A stretch of 11,263 nt of DNA from Deltaproteobacteria bacterium (GCA_030640695.1 DAOWIX010000047.1:1-11263); one strand, 5' to 3'; counted from the first letter of the stretch, positions 1 to 8,620 are shown. Numbers and translations: made by a program. The notes: generated by a model not told the origin, from the sequence alone.

Positions 1-1
1 A

Positions 2-2227
2 GCAAAACGAAACGAACTCCCCGACACCGATGGGGTGGCTCAGGCCAAAAGATACGCCGAAAAGCTGCAAACCCGGTTCACCTACTCAACCAACGGCATC
101 GGTATCTACCAGATCGACATGGAGACCGGCGACGAAAGCCACGTTTCCCAATACCCCGGTCCGGATGAACTCTGGGCCATGACTTATGCCGAAGAAAATG
201 AATGGCGCAACCGTTTTGCCGCTGTCCCTTTTGAGGATAAAAGCGGCCAGTGGCAGGCGCGTTACTATCAACACAACGCCATCAACAAAGCCCTGGAGGC
301 ACTTGTCGCGGGCAGAGAACGTATTCTGCTGACCCTGGCCACCGGAACCGGCAAAACTGCTATCGCCTTTCAAATCGTCTGGAAGCTGTTTCACAGCCGT
401 TGGACGTTGGCCCGAGACGGTAAACGACGGCCCCGCATCCTTTTTCTCGCCGACCGCAATATCCTGGCCGACCAAGCCTATAACGCCTTCTCCGCCTTCC
501 CCGAAGATGCGATGGTCCGCATCGACCCCGAAATCATCCGCAAGAAAGGACGCGTACCGAAAAACGGCAGCATCTTCTTCACCATCTTTCAGACCTTTAT
601 GACCGGGCGAGATGAAGAAGGCAATCCAGCTCCAAGCTTCGGCGATTATCCGCCCGATTTTTTCGATCTTGTCATTATTGATGAGTGTCACCGGGGCGGC
701 GCCAACAACGAAAGCAACTGGCGCGAGATCATGGAGCATTTTTCTCCGGCGGTACAGTTGGGCCTGACAGCGACGCCAAAGCGGAAAAACAATGTCGATA
801 CCTACAACTATTTCGGTGAGCCGGTCTATATCTACTCACTCAAGGAGGGGATCAATGACGGCTATCTGACCCCGTTCAAGGTCAAGCAGATTGCCACCAC
901 GCTGGATGATTACGTTTATACATCGGACGATAAGATCATTGAAGGAGAGATCGAGGAAGGTAAGCTCTACGGCGAAGATGATTTCAACAAGATTATCGAG
1001 ATCAGGGAGCGGGAAGCCTACCGGGTCAAGATCTTCATGGAGATGACCGACCAGAAACAGAAAACGCTGGTCTTCTGCGCCACTCAGGATCACGCCGCTG
1101 CGGTACGTGATTTAATCAATCAGATGAAGAGCGGCACCAACCCCAATTATTGCGTGCGAGTTACTGCCCGAGACGGCGCCGAAGGGGAACGCTGGCTGAG
1201 AACCTTTCAGGACAACGAAAAGAGCATCCCCACTATCCTTACCACATCGCAGAAACTCTCCACCGGTGTCGATGCCAGAAATATCCGCAATATCGTTCTG
1301 ATGCGACCGATAAAACAGATGATCGAGTTCAAACAGATTATCGGCCGCGGCACCCGGCTTTTTGAGGGCAAGGATTACTTCACAATCTTCGATTTTGTCG
1401 AAGCCTATAAGCATTTCAATGATGAAGAATGGGATGGCGAGCCGCTGGAACCGGAACCCTGCGAAAAATGTGGCAACTATCCCTGCACCTGTAGCAAAGA
1501 GAAGGAACCCTGCTCGGTTTGTGGCTGTCACCCCTGCGAATGCCCCTGCCCGACCTGCGGGCAGCACCCCTGCATCTGCGGGCCTGAGCCCTGCCCCGAA
1601 TGTGGCGAGTACCCTTGTGTGTGCTGGAAAAACGTCAAAGTAAAAATCAAACTGGCCGACGGCAAGGAACGTACAATCCAACATATCATGGCAACCACCT
1701 TCTGGAGCCCCGAAGGTAAACCAATGTCAGCCCGAGAGTTCATTGAGAAACTGTATGGCGAACTGCCGCTACTCTTTGAAAACGAAGATGAACTCCGCGC
1801 TCTCTGGAGCCAACCGGATACTCGAAGAAAACTTATGGGGGGATTGTCTGAAAAAGGCTTTGGTGAGGAGCAACTAACCGAAGCCCGAAAATTGATCGAT
1901 GCCGAAAACAGCGATGTCTTCGATGTCTTGGCCTATATCGCCTTCACCCTGCCACCAATCAGCCGCCAAGAGCGCGTCGAAGCGCACAGAGAAGAGATTT
2001 TAACCAGCCACGAAGAGAAACAACAGTCCTTCCTGAAGTTCGTCCTCGGTGAATACATAAAAGAAGGCGTCGGCGAGCTCGACCCGGCCAAGCTTTCCGG
2101 CCTACTGGAATTAAAATACGGCAACATCTACGACGCCACCGAAAAATTAGGCAGCGTCTCAACTATCAGAGAAACCTTTGTCGGTTTTCAAGGCTATCTT
2201 TATGCCCACCCGGGGGAGAAACGCTAA
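2..2227 (+). CDS. hsdR: Type I restriction endonuclease subunit R (HsdR), 5'-truncated by the window edge
   Basis: This is the motor and nuclease subunit of a type I restriction-modification enzyme, which translocates DNA with ATP and cuts far from the recognition site together with HsdM and HsdS. The frame is open from position 2; the GTG at 35 is probably an internal valine, because the codons before it (AKRNELPDTDG) read like the HsdR nuclease core. The lysine at 5-7 fits the E-x-K catalytic motif, and QAKRY (residues 3-7 counted from codon 35) fits the family QxxxY motif. Helicase motifs follow: Walker A LATGTGKT (101-108), DECH (216-219), TATP (245-248), STGVDARNI (about 409-417) and QIIGRGTRL (434-442). 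A 17-cysteine block lies at 476-530, then an EcoEI-R-like C-terminal helical region to residue 730. About 100 N-terminal residues are missing. HsdM and HsdS are not in the window and would be expected to the left. The gene is intact to its TAA stop, and the family assignment is near certain. Confidence 0.95.
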   Translation, partial: AKRNELPDTDGVAQAKRYAEKLQTRFTYSTNGIGIYQIDMETGDESHVSQYPGPDELWAMTYAEENEWRNRFAAVPFEDKSGQWQARYYQHNAINKALEALVAGRERILLTLATGTGKTAIAFQIVWKLFHSRWTLARDGKRRPRILFLADRNILADQAYNAFSAFPEDAMVRIDPEIIRKKGRVPKNGSIFFTIFQTFMTGRDEEGNPAPSFGDYPPDFFDLVIIDECHRGGANNESNWREIMEHFSPAVQLGLTATPKRKNNVDTYNYFGEPVYIYSLKEGINDGYLTPFKVKQIATTLDDYVYTSDDKIIEGEIEEGKLYGEDDFNKIIEIREREAYRVKIFMEMTDQKQKTLVFCATQDHAAAVRDLINQMKSGTNPNYCVRVTARDGAEGERWLRTFQDNEKSIPTILTTSQKLSTGVDARNIRNIVLMRPIKQMIEFKQIIGRGTRLFEGKDYFTIFDFVEAYKHFNDEEWDGEPLEPEPCEKCGNYPCTCSKEKEPCSVCGCHPCECPCPTCGQHPCICGPEPCPECGEYPCVCWKNVKVKIKLADGKERTIQHIMATTFWSPEGKPMSAREFIEKLYGELPLLFENEDELRALWSQPDTRRKLMGGLSEKGFGEEQLTEARKLIDAENSDVFDVLAYIAFTLPPISRQERVEAHREEILTSHEEKQQSFLKFVLGEYIKEGVGELDPAKLSGLLELKYGNIYDATEKLGSVSTIRETFVGFQGYLYAHPGEKR
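1460..1624 (+). repeat. Four tandem PCxxCGxxPCxC cysteine repeats inside hsdR
   Basis: Residues 476-530 (counted from codon 35) hold four copies of a C-x2-C-G-x2-P-C-x-C unit, starting at C476, C493, C505 and C520, with 17 cysteines in 55 residues. Each unit looks like a small zinc knuckle or ribbon. The block lies between helicase motif VI and the C-terminal domain, so it is an insertion or linker extension and not part of the motor. That zinc is bound is inference from cysteine spacing. Confidence 0.85.
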
Positions 2228-2305
2228 CAGCCCCACTGTACCTTAAAACAAAAAAACCCTGCAACCATCACCGAGCTTTCCTGTTTTTTAAAGATTTTCA
2301 AACGC

Positions 2306-2343
2306 AAAACAGCCACTTACAAATTAATGTAAGTGGCTGTTTT
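2306..2343. terminator. Bidirectional intrinsic terminator between hsdR and tRNA-Pro
   Basis: A perfect 13-bp stem (2309-2321 paired with 2328-2340, arm ACAGCCACTTACA) closes a 6-nt AT loop. It is extended by AAA/TTT pairs at 2306-2308 and 2341-2343, which provide a U-run on either strand. It sits 78 nt after the hsdR stop and 7 nt past the encoded CCA of the convergent tRNA, so it can end both transcripts. Confidence 0.9.
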
Positions 2344-2349
2344 TATAAC

Positions 2350-2426
<77 letters not shown>

Positions 2427-2454
2427 AATAGGGTATGATCAAACTGGGAGACGG

Positions 2455-2483
2455 CTTTTAGCATAAGTTTTAGCAACTGGCAA
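2455..2483 (-). promoter_or_regulatory. Candidate sigma-70 promoter of tRNA-Pro
   Basis: On the minus strand, TTGCCA (2478-2483) and TAAAAG (2455-2460) are separated by 17 nt and lie about 28 nt upstream of the mature tRNA 5' end. Each hexamer matches the consensus at about four or more positions. No GC-rich discriminator of the stringent type is obvious. The call rests on position and spacing only. Confidence 0.4.
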
Positions 2484-2503
2484 GTGGAAAAACTGTTTAG
2501 AAC

Positions 2504-2523
2504 AAAAAACTAACGCGGGCGTT
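2504..2523 (-). terminator. Weak candidate terminator after the response regulator gene
   Basis: On the minus strand, 27 nt after the response-regulator stop, a short AACG/CGTT stem with a CCCG loop (2512-2523) is followed within two bases by six Ts (2504-2509). The stem is only 4 bp, so termination may be inefficient and read-through towards the co-directional tRNA-Pro is possible. Confidence 0.4.
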
Positions 2524-2550
2524 GCCTGCAAGTAAGTGCTCTGCAAGGCT

Positions 2551-3963
2551 CTAATCTTCGTCTGAATCATCTCCTGAATCTCCGGCAACACCGAGTTTCT
2601 TGATCTGGTAGCGCAGGGTGCCCCGATCCATACTCAAGAGGCGAGCAGTTTTCGCTTTATTGCCACCGGCGACCTTCATCGCCTCTTCAATCAGGTAACT
2701 GGAGAACGATTTAACGAGCTCGTTAAAATCAACGCCCTGGCGAAAATCATATTCCCGGGGCAGGGCCATACTGAACTGGTTTTTGTCACGGCTGGCTGAA
2801 AGAACTTCCATGGGCAGATGCTCTTCCGTGACGACTTCAGTATCCTCAAGGATCATAATCCGCTCAACCATATTTCTGAGCTCTCGGACATTGCCGCGCC
2901 ACTGATATTTCTGCAAAAGTTCCAGGGCACCGGGAGAGATCTCGGAGACGTTTTTTTTAAGTTTACGATTAAAGTGGTCAAAGAAGAATTTGAGCAGGAC
3001 CTCGATATCCTGGCGCCGTTCACGCAATGGCGGAACCACGATATTAATAACCTTGAGACGATAGTAGAGATCTTCTCGAAACTTGTTCTCTTCAATCAGT
3101 TTTTCGAGTGACTGGTTGGTGGCAGAGACAAAACGGGCATCGATCTCAATATCATCGACGCTGCCCAAACGCCTGAACTTGCTCTCCTCTAAAACCCTTA
3201 GGAGTTTGGCCTGGAGAGGGGCTTCCATATCGCCTATCTCATCAAGAAAAACGGTGCCGCCATCACCTTTCTCCAAAAGCCCGAGTTTGCGACTTTTGGC
3301 ATCAGTAAAGGCGCCGCGTTCATAGCCGAAGAGTTCACTCTCCAAAAGATTACCGGGGATCGAGGCACAATTAATACTGACGAAAGGTTTGGCTGCACGT
3401 TCACTCATATAGTGAATTGCCTTGGCGACCAACTCCTTACCGGTACCACTCTCACCCTGAATCAAGACCGAAACATCGCGATTACGAGCAACCTTGCGCA
3501 CCATAACCAGAACCCGCTCCATAGCCGGGTCGACCGAAATAATATCACTCATTTCAGACTGGGATTTAACAATGTCACGAACCTCACGCTTTAACTTGCC
3601 GGTCTCCAAAGCAAGTTTAACGATCAACAAAATCTCCTGTGATTTGAAGGGTTTATTGATATAGTCATAGGCGCCGTACTTCATCGCTTCAACTGCAGTA
3701 TCAACCGAACCGTAGGCGGTCATCATAATACACAACGGCGCATAAGCGGCTCGCTCATGAATATGGCGCAAAATATCAATCCCGCTGCCATCGGGCAGGC
3801 GCAAATCAACTAAGATAAGGTCATATACCTCTTTCGCGATCAAAAGCCTGGCATCAGCGACTCGGCCAGCGACCTCGACGCGATAACCGGCCCCGCTCAA
3901 AAGATGGGTCAGGGATTCACGAATCAGTTTTTCATCATCAATTATAAGTATTCGATTGGACAT
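2551..3963 (-). CDS. Sigma-54-dependent response regulator, NtrC/AtoC family
   Basis: This cytoplasmic DNA-binding regulator activates sigma-54 promoters after phosphorylation, almost certainly by the kinase encoded just upstream. It has 470 aa from the ATG at 3963, chosen because the receiver domain begins at once (MSNRILIIDDE) and a purine-rich AGAGAG lies 6 nt upstream; a longer in-frame reading to 4065 only adds residues antisense to nothing useful and out of frame with the kinase. The receiver domain has D9/D10, phospho-acceptor D53, T82 and K104. The AAA+ domain has Walker A GESGTGKE (170-177), the sigma-54 contact loop GAFTDA (217-222, G-to-D in the usual GAFTGA), Walker B GGTVFLDEIG (235-244) and REDLYYRL (296-303). 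A Fis-type helix-turn-helix lies at about 424-458, followed by an acidic tail. The start overlaps the kinase 3' end by 26 nt, implying translational coupling. Its target genes are unknown. Confidence 0.95.
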   Translation of the reverse strand: MSNRILIIDDEKLIRESLTHLLSGAGYRVEVAGRVADARLLIAKEVYDLILVDLRLPDGSGIDILRHIHERAAYAPLCIMMTAYGSVDTAVEAMKYGAYDYINKPFKSQEILLIVKLALETGKLKREVRDIVKSQSEMSDIISVDPAMERVLVMVRKVARNRDVSVLIQGESGTGKELVAKAIHYMSERAAKPFVSINCASIPGNLLESELFGYERGAFTDAKSRKLGLLEKGDGGTVFLDEIGDMEAPLQAKLLRVLEESKFRRLGSVDDIEIDARFVSATNQSLEKLIEENKFREDLYYRLKVINIVVPPLRERRQDIEVLLKFFFDHFNRKLKKNVSEISPGALELLQKYQWRGNVRELRNMVERIMILEDTEVVTEEHLPMEVLSASRDKNQFSMALPREYDFRQGVDFNELVKSFSSYLIEEAMKVAGGNKAKTARLLSMDRGTLRYQIKKLGVAGDSGDDSDED

Positions 3964-6106
3964 CTTCGACTCTCTGGTAACGAGGTTGGGCTTCGCCGGC
4001 CGGTAGACCGACAGCGAAGGTAGAGCCACGGCCGGGATCGCTCTCAACCTCAAGGCGCCCGCCATGCTCTTTTATGATACTGTGAACGATCGACAAACCA
4101 AGTCCGGTGCCCCGGTTTTTGGTGGTAAAGAATGGATCATAAATTTTTTCGATAAGGTGACGGCTCATGCCTGGACCATCATCAATAATCCGCAACCAGA
4201 GCCAGGGGCGTTCAGGCTGAACTTCGAAATCATCCGCAAAACCGCCACCTCGGGGAGCTCTCAGATCGAGGGCAACGGTGACGTTGCCACCACCCTCTTG
4301 AGCTGCGTCAAGCGCATTAAGACCGAGGTTAAAGAGTACCTGTTTAAGCTTCTCGCGATCACCATAGACTGCAGGTAGAACATCATCGCTGATCTGCAAA
4401 GTGACCGCAACATCCAACCGTCGAGCCTGTTCCTGAAAGATCGGAAACCAGCCGTTAAGAAGATCAACCACATTAACCCAGGTTCGATCGAGAATTCCGG
4501 CTCGGGAGAACTCCAGCATCGAAGAGACGATATTTTCGAGTCGGTCAAGCTCTTCAACCACGCCAGCTACCAGCTTACTGGCATGCGGCCGATCCGTCAA
4601 CTCATTACTGATGATATCGAGTGAGATATTCATACCGGTCAGCGGATTACGGATCTCATGGGCGATCCCTGCCGCCAGCTGACCAATTGAAGCCAAGCGA
4701 CGCATACGTTCCAAATCTTGATCGGTTTTCCGTTTCTCAGTCTGATCCTGAATCAAAACCAGTAGCCCCCGATCAACATTGGGAGACTCACCAAATGCGG
4801 TAACACTGACGAAAAAGTTTTTTTCACTGCTCCCGGCAGCACTACAATCGCCACTGGAACCGGTAAAAGATTGGCACATCTCAAGCTGAGCTAAAGATTG
4901 CTGACGGTCGCCGACCTGAGCCAGAGCCCGGCGAAAGGAGGGTGAATCGAGCAGGTCAAAAATAGAGCCCTGCCAATCGGGGACAAGGGAGGCAAAAACC
5001 CTCTCACAAGAGCGGTTATGCGAAGTTATGCGCAAAGCACTATCCAAGGTAATGATAGCATTCGGAGAACTCCGCAGAATACTCTCGCGAAAATCCCGAT
5101 CTTCAATCAGGGTACGATTAAAGATAAGACTCTCCATCGCTTTATCAGCATGGCTCGCAAAGACTTTCAAAAGATCGACATTGAGTTCGGCCGGGGCATC
5201 AACATCACGATAGAGCAGTAATAAGATACTCTGTTCGCGCTTGCCGACCAAAAGCGGCAAGCTCAAGATCCCAACCTGCCGACTGCCGCCCCCTGTAGAG
5301 ATTCTCATTGAGGATCGAAAAAGGGTTTTATTACTACCTAAAGACTCTCTTAGCTGACTCTTTATATCGAGATTCCAGCACTCCTCCGGCAAAGCCCCAA
5401 AAGCTGACACCGGCAACAGTTTATCTCCCGGCCCCCGGTTAAGTAGCAACCAACCGGCTTGAGCACCGCCTAATTCGGCCCCGCGAGAGACAATAAGTTG
5501 CTGAAGCTCGCCCATGTCAGCCGCTTCACTCATCTGCCTAGAGATCAGTTGGAGCTCGATAAGTTCATCAATCTGCCTCTGGTTATGGGCATTCAGACGA
5601 CGATTTTCAACCCCAACCCCGATCTGATTACAAAAAATTTCGAGAATCTCGATATCATCATCACTGATCTCCTCCTGGCGAAAGCTGCGATCAGCCAGCA
5701 TCGTACCAACAATTCCCCGTTCGGTAATCACCGGAACAAGAACACAGTTAGTGCGTTTCAAGGCTGCATTACGGCGCCGGTCAAGAGGTGTAAAGAAGGA
5801 CTGATCGAGCCCTTCCCGAATCCGAATAATCTCGCCCGTACGCACCACCCGGGTTTCAACACAGTGATCTTTTTTAATATCATATTTCAACCCCTTGACA
5901 CTAACCTGACAACCGACATTGATGACCCCCTCAAGGATACCGCTCCCTTCGCGCAAAAGATAGAGAGCCACGCGATCGTAGTAGAGAGCCCCGGTCACGG
6001 TCTCAAGGATCGTCCGGGCAAACTCTTCACGACTCATCCCGGTCATGGTCAGACAACTTATCTGATTCAGGGCGGTTAAGACTTGTTTGGTGTTTTTATA
6101 GAGCAT
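3938..6106 (-). CDS. Soluble sensor histidine kinase, GAF-GAF-PAS-HisKA-HATPase
   Basis: This 722-aa sensor kinase should autophosphorylate on histidine and pass the phosphate to D53 of the adjacent response regulator. No signal peptide or membrane segment is seen, so it probably senses a cytoplasmic cue. Two GAF-like domains (about 25-170 and 185-330) precede a PAS-like domain (about 338-455) and a short coiled linker. The HisKA H-box GIAHEIRNPL carries H483. The ATPase domain has the N-box NLGLNALDAA (593-602), G1 DDGPGM (642-647), F-box DPFFTTK (657-663) and G2 GTGLGLSI (666-673), all intact. The ATG at 6106 is preceded directly by an in-frame TAG; its Shine-Dalgarno match is weak, and a start at M21 or M24 is not excluded. 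The NtrB-like kinase core is a normal partner for an NtrC-type regulator. The first GAF domain has cysteines at 66, 82 and 121, but the ligand cannot be read from sequence. Confidence 0.93.
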   Translation of the reverse strand: MLYKNTKQVLTALNQISCLTMTGMSREEFARTILETVTGALYYDRVALYLLREGSGILEGVINVGCQVSVKGLKYDIKKDHCVETRVVRTGEIIRIREGLDQSFFTPLDRRRNAALKRTNCVLVPVITERGIVGTMLADRSFRQEEISDDDIEILEIFCNQIGVGVENRRLNAHNQRQIDELIELQLISRQMSEAADMGELQQLIVSRGAELGGAQAGWLLLNRGPGDKLLPVSAFGALPEECWNLDIKSQLRESLGSNKTLFRSSMRISTGGGSRQVGILSLPLLVGKREQSILLLLYRDVDAPAELNVDLLKVFASHADKAMESLIFNRTLIEDRDFRESILRSSPNAIITLDSALRITSHNRSCERVFASLVPDWQGSIFDLLDSPSFRRALAQVGDRQQSLAQLEMCQSFTGSSGDCSAAGSSEKNFFVSVTAFGESPNVDRGLLVLIQDQTEKRKTDQDLERMRRLASIGQLAAGIAHEIRNPLTGMNISLDIISNELTDRPHASKLVAGVVEELDRLENIVSSMLEFSRAGILDRTWVNVVDLLNGWFPIFQEQARRLDVAVTLQISDDVLPAVYGDREKLKQVLFNLGLNALDAAQEGGGNVTVALDLRAPRGGGFADDFEVQPERPWLWLRIIDDGPGMSRHLIEKIYDPFFTTKNRGTGLGLSIVHSIIKEHGGRLEVESDPGRGSTFAVGLPAGEAQPRYQRVEDVQSNTYN

Positions 6107-6214
6107 CTAACTCAGTTTAAATTTGAAGGGTTTATAGTTCAAGAACGAAAATACAAACGTGAGATATAGCCTTTAGTGGTAAAAGACAAGCCCGTTTTTA
6201 AATTTCAGAAAAGA

Positions 6215-6243
6215 AAAAGGGGGCGCCGGAAACGCCCCCTTTT
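6215..6243 (-). terminator. Intrinsic terminator of the ior cluster
   Basis: An 11-bp perfect stem (6215-6225 with 6233-6243), with a GGGGGCG core and a 7-nt loop, is followed on the minus strand by a T-rich run (TTTTTCTTTTC, partly inside the stem). It lies 26 nt beyond the iorB stop. It separates the metabolic cluster from the histidine kinase gene, which must then have its own promoter or rely on read-through. Confidence 0.88.
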
Positions 6244-6269
6244 CAGAAGTCACTACTGAAACAGAAAAA

Positions 6270-6854
6270 TTACTTTCCTTTTACAGCTTCGCGTCCCAAG
6301 TGAAAAGCTTTAAGGTTAAGATCAACCAATTTGGGCGGCAGGAGCTGGCGAATTTTATCTTCCCAAAGAGATTCGGGCAGAGGGAGAAAGCATGAGACAG
6401 CCCCAACCATGACAACATTGGAGGAGCGCGGATTACCCGCCTGCTGACCAAGCCCCAAACCATCAACTTGATAAGTTTTCTCCCCAAAAGCAGCTATCTG
6501 TTGAGCGACATCATCGGGATATTCGGCCACCCCGGCAGCTACCGTACTGGGGTTGATGCGCATGCTGTTATAGATAATCGTGCCACCGGATTTCAGGCAG
6601 TGAACATTGCGCAAGGTTTCGAGACGCTCAAAACCGATCAGAAAATCGGCCTCGCCGGGATCAATTGTCGGCGAAAAAACTTTCTCCCCAAAACGCACAT
6701 GACTGGTGACGCTGCCGCCCCGTTGTGACATACCGTGAACTTCACTCTGCTTAACATCAAGGTCGGCCTCAATCGCCACGGAGGTAAAGATCTGGCTCGC
6801 CAGCAAAACCCCCTGGCCACCTACACCGGCCAGTAAAATATTTGTCGTTTCCAT
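6270..6854 (-). CDS. iorB: Indolepyruvate ferredoxin oxidoreductase, beta subunit
   Basis: This 194-aa protein is the small (gamma-domain) subunit of indolepyruvate:ferredoxin oxidoreductase (EC 1.2.7.8), which with IorA oxidatively decarboxylates aryl 2-oxoacids to acyl-CoA in the cytoplasm. The N-terminal nucleotide-fold signature NILLAGVGGQG (5-15) and the conserved SEVHGMSQRGG (37-47) identify the family, and the length is typical. The ATG at 6854 has GGAG 9 nt upstream, inside the end of iorA. The two genes are 3 nt apart, so they are translationally linked and made in equal amounts. It is the last gene of the minus-strand cluster, followed by a strong terminator. Confidence 0.95.
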   Translation of the reverse strand: METTNILLAGVGGQGVLLASQIFTSVAIEADLDVKQSEVHGMSQRGGSVTSHVRFGEKVFSPTIDPGEADFLIGFERLETLRNVHCLKSGGTIIYNSMRINPSTVAAGVAEYPDDVAQQIAAFGEKTYQVDGLGLGQQAGNPRSSNVVMVGAVSCFLPLPESLWEDKIRQLLPPKLVDLNLKAFHLGREAVKGK

Positions 6855-6857
6855 TAA

Positions 6858-8612
6858 TTATTCTCCAATCGCATCAAATTTACAGACCTGCGCACAAACT
6901 CCACAACCGGCACACATATTAGGATCGATCACCACAAAACTGTCATCGCCTTTCACTTCCATTGAAAGGGCATTACAACTGACCGTCAAGCAACGTTTAC
7001 AGGCGGTGCACTTTTCGGCATCAACTTTCAACGGCGGGTGACTAATACGATAACGCAAGACACAGGGAGCTTCAACCACAACCACGGTCATCTCATCAGA
7101 AGCCAGAGCGACTTTCATCTTCTCTTCGATATCGACGAGATTGTAAGGGTCGATCTTGACAACATTTTTGATGCCAAAAGCTTTGACCAGAGCCGGAATA
7201 TCGGCAACAATCGCCTCTTCACCGCCCAATGTAAGACCCGAACCCGGATTCTCCTGACCACCGGTCATACCGGTCGTCCGGTTATCAAGAATCATGGCGA
7301 CCGAGTTACTCTTATTGTAGATACAGTTGAGCAAGCTGGTCATGCCGGAGTGAAAGAAGGTTGAGTCGCCGATAACGGAGACGACTTTCTGGGTCATATC
7401 ATCACTACTTTCAACAACCTTGGCCATACCATGACCCATACTGATACTGGCTCCCATGCAGACACAAGCGTGCATGGCCGACATCGGAGGCAGGGCCCCC
7501 AAAGTGTAGCAACCGATATCACCGGAAACAAAAACTTTAAGTTTTTTGAGGATCGTGAAGATACCACGATGCGAACATCCGGGACAGAACGCCGGTGGGC
7601 GGCCAGGCAGATCGGCAGCCGCATCTTTAAGTTCAGCCACAACCCCACTGACCTGAGATTTGATAAAAGCAGCACTGAGCTCGCCAACCAGCGGAAAGAG
7701 ATCTTTACCGTGATCGATTTTAACGCCCATTACTGTAATCTGATCTTCAAAGAAAGGATCACCCTCTTCGACGATTAAGAGTTTATCGACTTTTGCCGCA
7801 AACTCTTTGATCTTGTTTTCCGGCAAGGGATAGGTAAGGCCCAGTTTCAGAACAGAGGCTTCAGGCATGGCTTCTTTGACATATTGATAACTGATGCCAT
7901 TAGTTATAACACCGATTTTGGTGTCGTTATACTCAATTCGGTTGAGCGGGGTGGTTTCTGCATACTCTTTGAGTTTAACAATACGCTCTTCAACCAGTGG
8001 ATGCCGCCGCTTGGCACTAACCGGCAACATTGTGTATTTAGGCATATCCTTGACAAGTTCAACCTTGCCCGGTTGCTCGGTGCGCTCGCCTAAAGTAACA
8101 ATACTCTTCGAGTGCGAAGTCCGGGTCGTCGTCCGATACATGACCGGCGTGTCAAACTCTTCACTGAGATCTAAAGCGGTCGCGACAAAATCTTTACACT
8201 CCTGGCTATCACTCGGTTCGATCACCGGAATTTTAGCAAAACGGCCATAATTGCGATTGTCCTGCTCGTTCTGAGAGCTGTGCATAGCCGGATCATCGGC
8301 ACTAACCAAGATCAACCCACCATTGACACCGGTATAGGAGAAGGTAAAGAGGGGATCGGCCGCGACATTGATCCCGACATGTTTCATCGTCACCAGGGTT
8401 CGAGCCCCGGCAATCGAAGAACCGATACCGACCTCTAAGGCGACCTTCTCATTCGGAGCCCACTCAGAGTAGATATCTTTATAGTTTTTGACATTTTCTA
8501 AAATTTCGGTTGAAGGCGTACCGGGATAAGCGGAAGCCAAACGGACACCGGCCTCCCATACACCCCGGGCTATAGCCTCGTTACCTGACAAAATTGCTCT
8601 TTTTTCACTCAT
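6858..8612 (-). CDS. iorA: Indolepyruvate ferredoxin oxidoreductase, alpha subunit
   Basis: This is the large catalytic subunit of the anaerobic enzyme that decarboxylates indolepyruvate and related aryl 2-oxoacids with thiamine diphosphate, passing electrons to ferredoxin. It has 584 aa from the ATG at 8612, chosen for its AAGAGGT Shine-Dalgarno and because MSEKRAILSGNEA matches the family N-terminus; an in-frame extension to 8669 would cover short repeat DNA. A pyrimidine-binding domain comes first (YPGTPSTEILENV, from residue 29), then the ThDP-binding domain with FCPGCSHRG (342-350) and GDSTFFHSG (415-423). The C-terminal ferredoxin domain has two four-cysteine sets, C535/C538/C541/C546 and C567/C570/C573/C577. 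The first uses the C-x2-C-x2-C-x4-C spacing known for IorA. The proline that usually follows the last cysteine is Asn in the first set and Lys in the second. All ligand cysteines are present. Confidence 0.96.
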   Translation of the reverse strand: MSEKRAILSGNEAIARGVWEAGVRLASAYPGTPSTEILENVKNYKDIYSEWAPNEKVALEVGIGSSIAGARTLVTMKHVGINVAADPLFTFSYTGVNGGLILVSADDPAMHSSQNEQDNRNYGRFAKIPVIEPSDSQECKDFVATALDLSEEFDTPVMYRTTTRTSHSKSIVTLGERTEQPGKVELVKDMPKYTMLPVSAKRRHPLVEERIVKLKEYAETTPLNRIEYNDTKIGVITNGISYQYVKEAMPEASVLKLGLTYPLPENKIKEFAAKVDKLLIVEEGDPFFEDQITVMGVKIDHGKDLFPLVGELSAAFIKSQVSGVVAELKDAAADLPGRPPAFCPGCSHRGIFTILKKLKVFVSGDIGCYTLGALPPMSAMHACVCMGASISMGHGMAKVVESSDDMTQKVVSVIGDSTFFHSGMTSLLNCIYNKSNSVAMILDNRTTGMTGGQENPGSGLTLGGEEAIVADIPALVKAFGIKNVVKIDPYNLVDIEEKMKVALASDEMTVVVVEAPCVLRYRISHPPLKVDAEKCTACKRCLTVSCNALSMEVKGDDSFVVIDPNMCAGCGVCAQVCKFDAIGE

Positions 8613-8620
8613 AATTTTAA

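Noticed and set aside
1460..1624. Possibility that the cysteine block marks a frameshift or assembly artefact in hsdR
   Set aside because: The frame is continuous on both sides with conserved helicase and C-terminal sequence, and the four units share a precise motif, which a frameshift would not give.
86..1684. Minus-strand open frames of 217, 85 and 190 aa inside hsdR
   Set aside because: They lie wholly opposite well-conserved helicase motifs and cysteine repeats, show no family features and are low-complexity in places; they are shadows.
3964..4065. N-terminal extension of the response regulator by 34 residues
   Set aside because: The extension lies inside the kinase gene in another frame, is unlike receiver domains, and the ATG at 3963 begins the receiver fold directly.
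5498..6079. 193-aa plus-strand frame opposite the first GAF domain of the kinase
   Set aside because: No recognisable motif; fully antisense to a continuous kinase reading frame with coherent domains.
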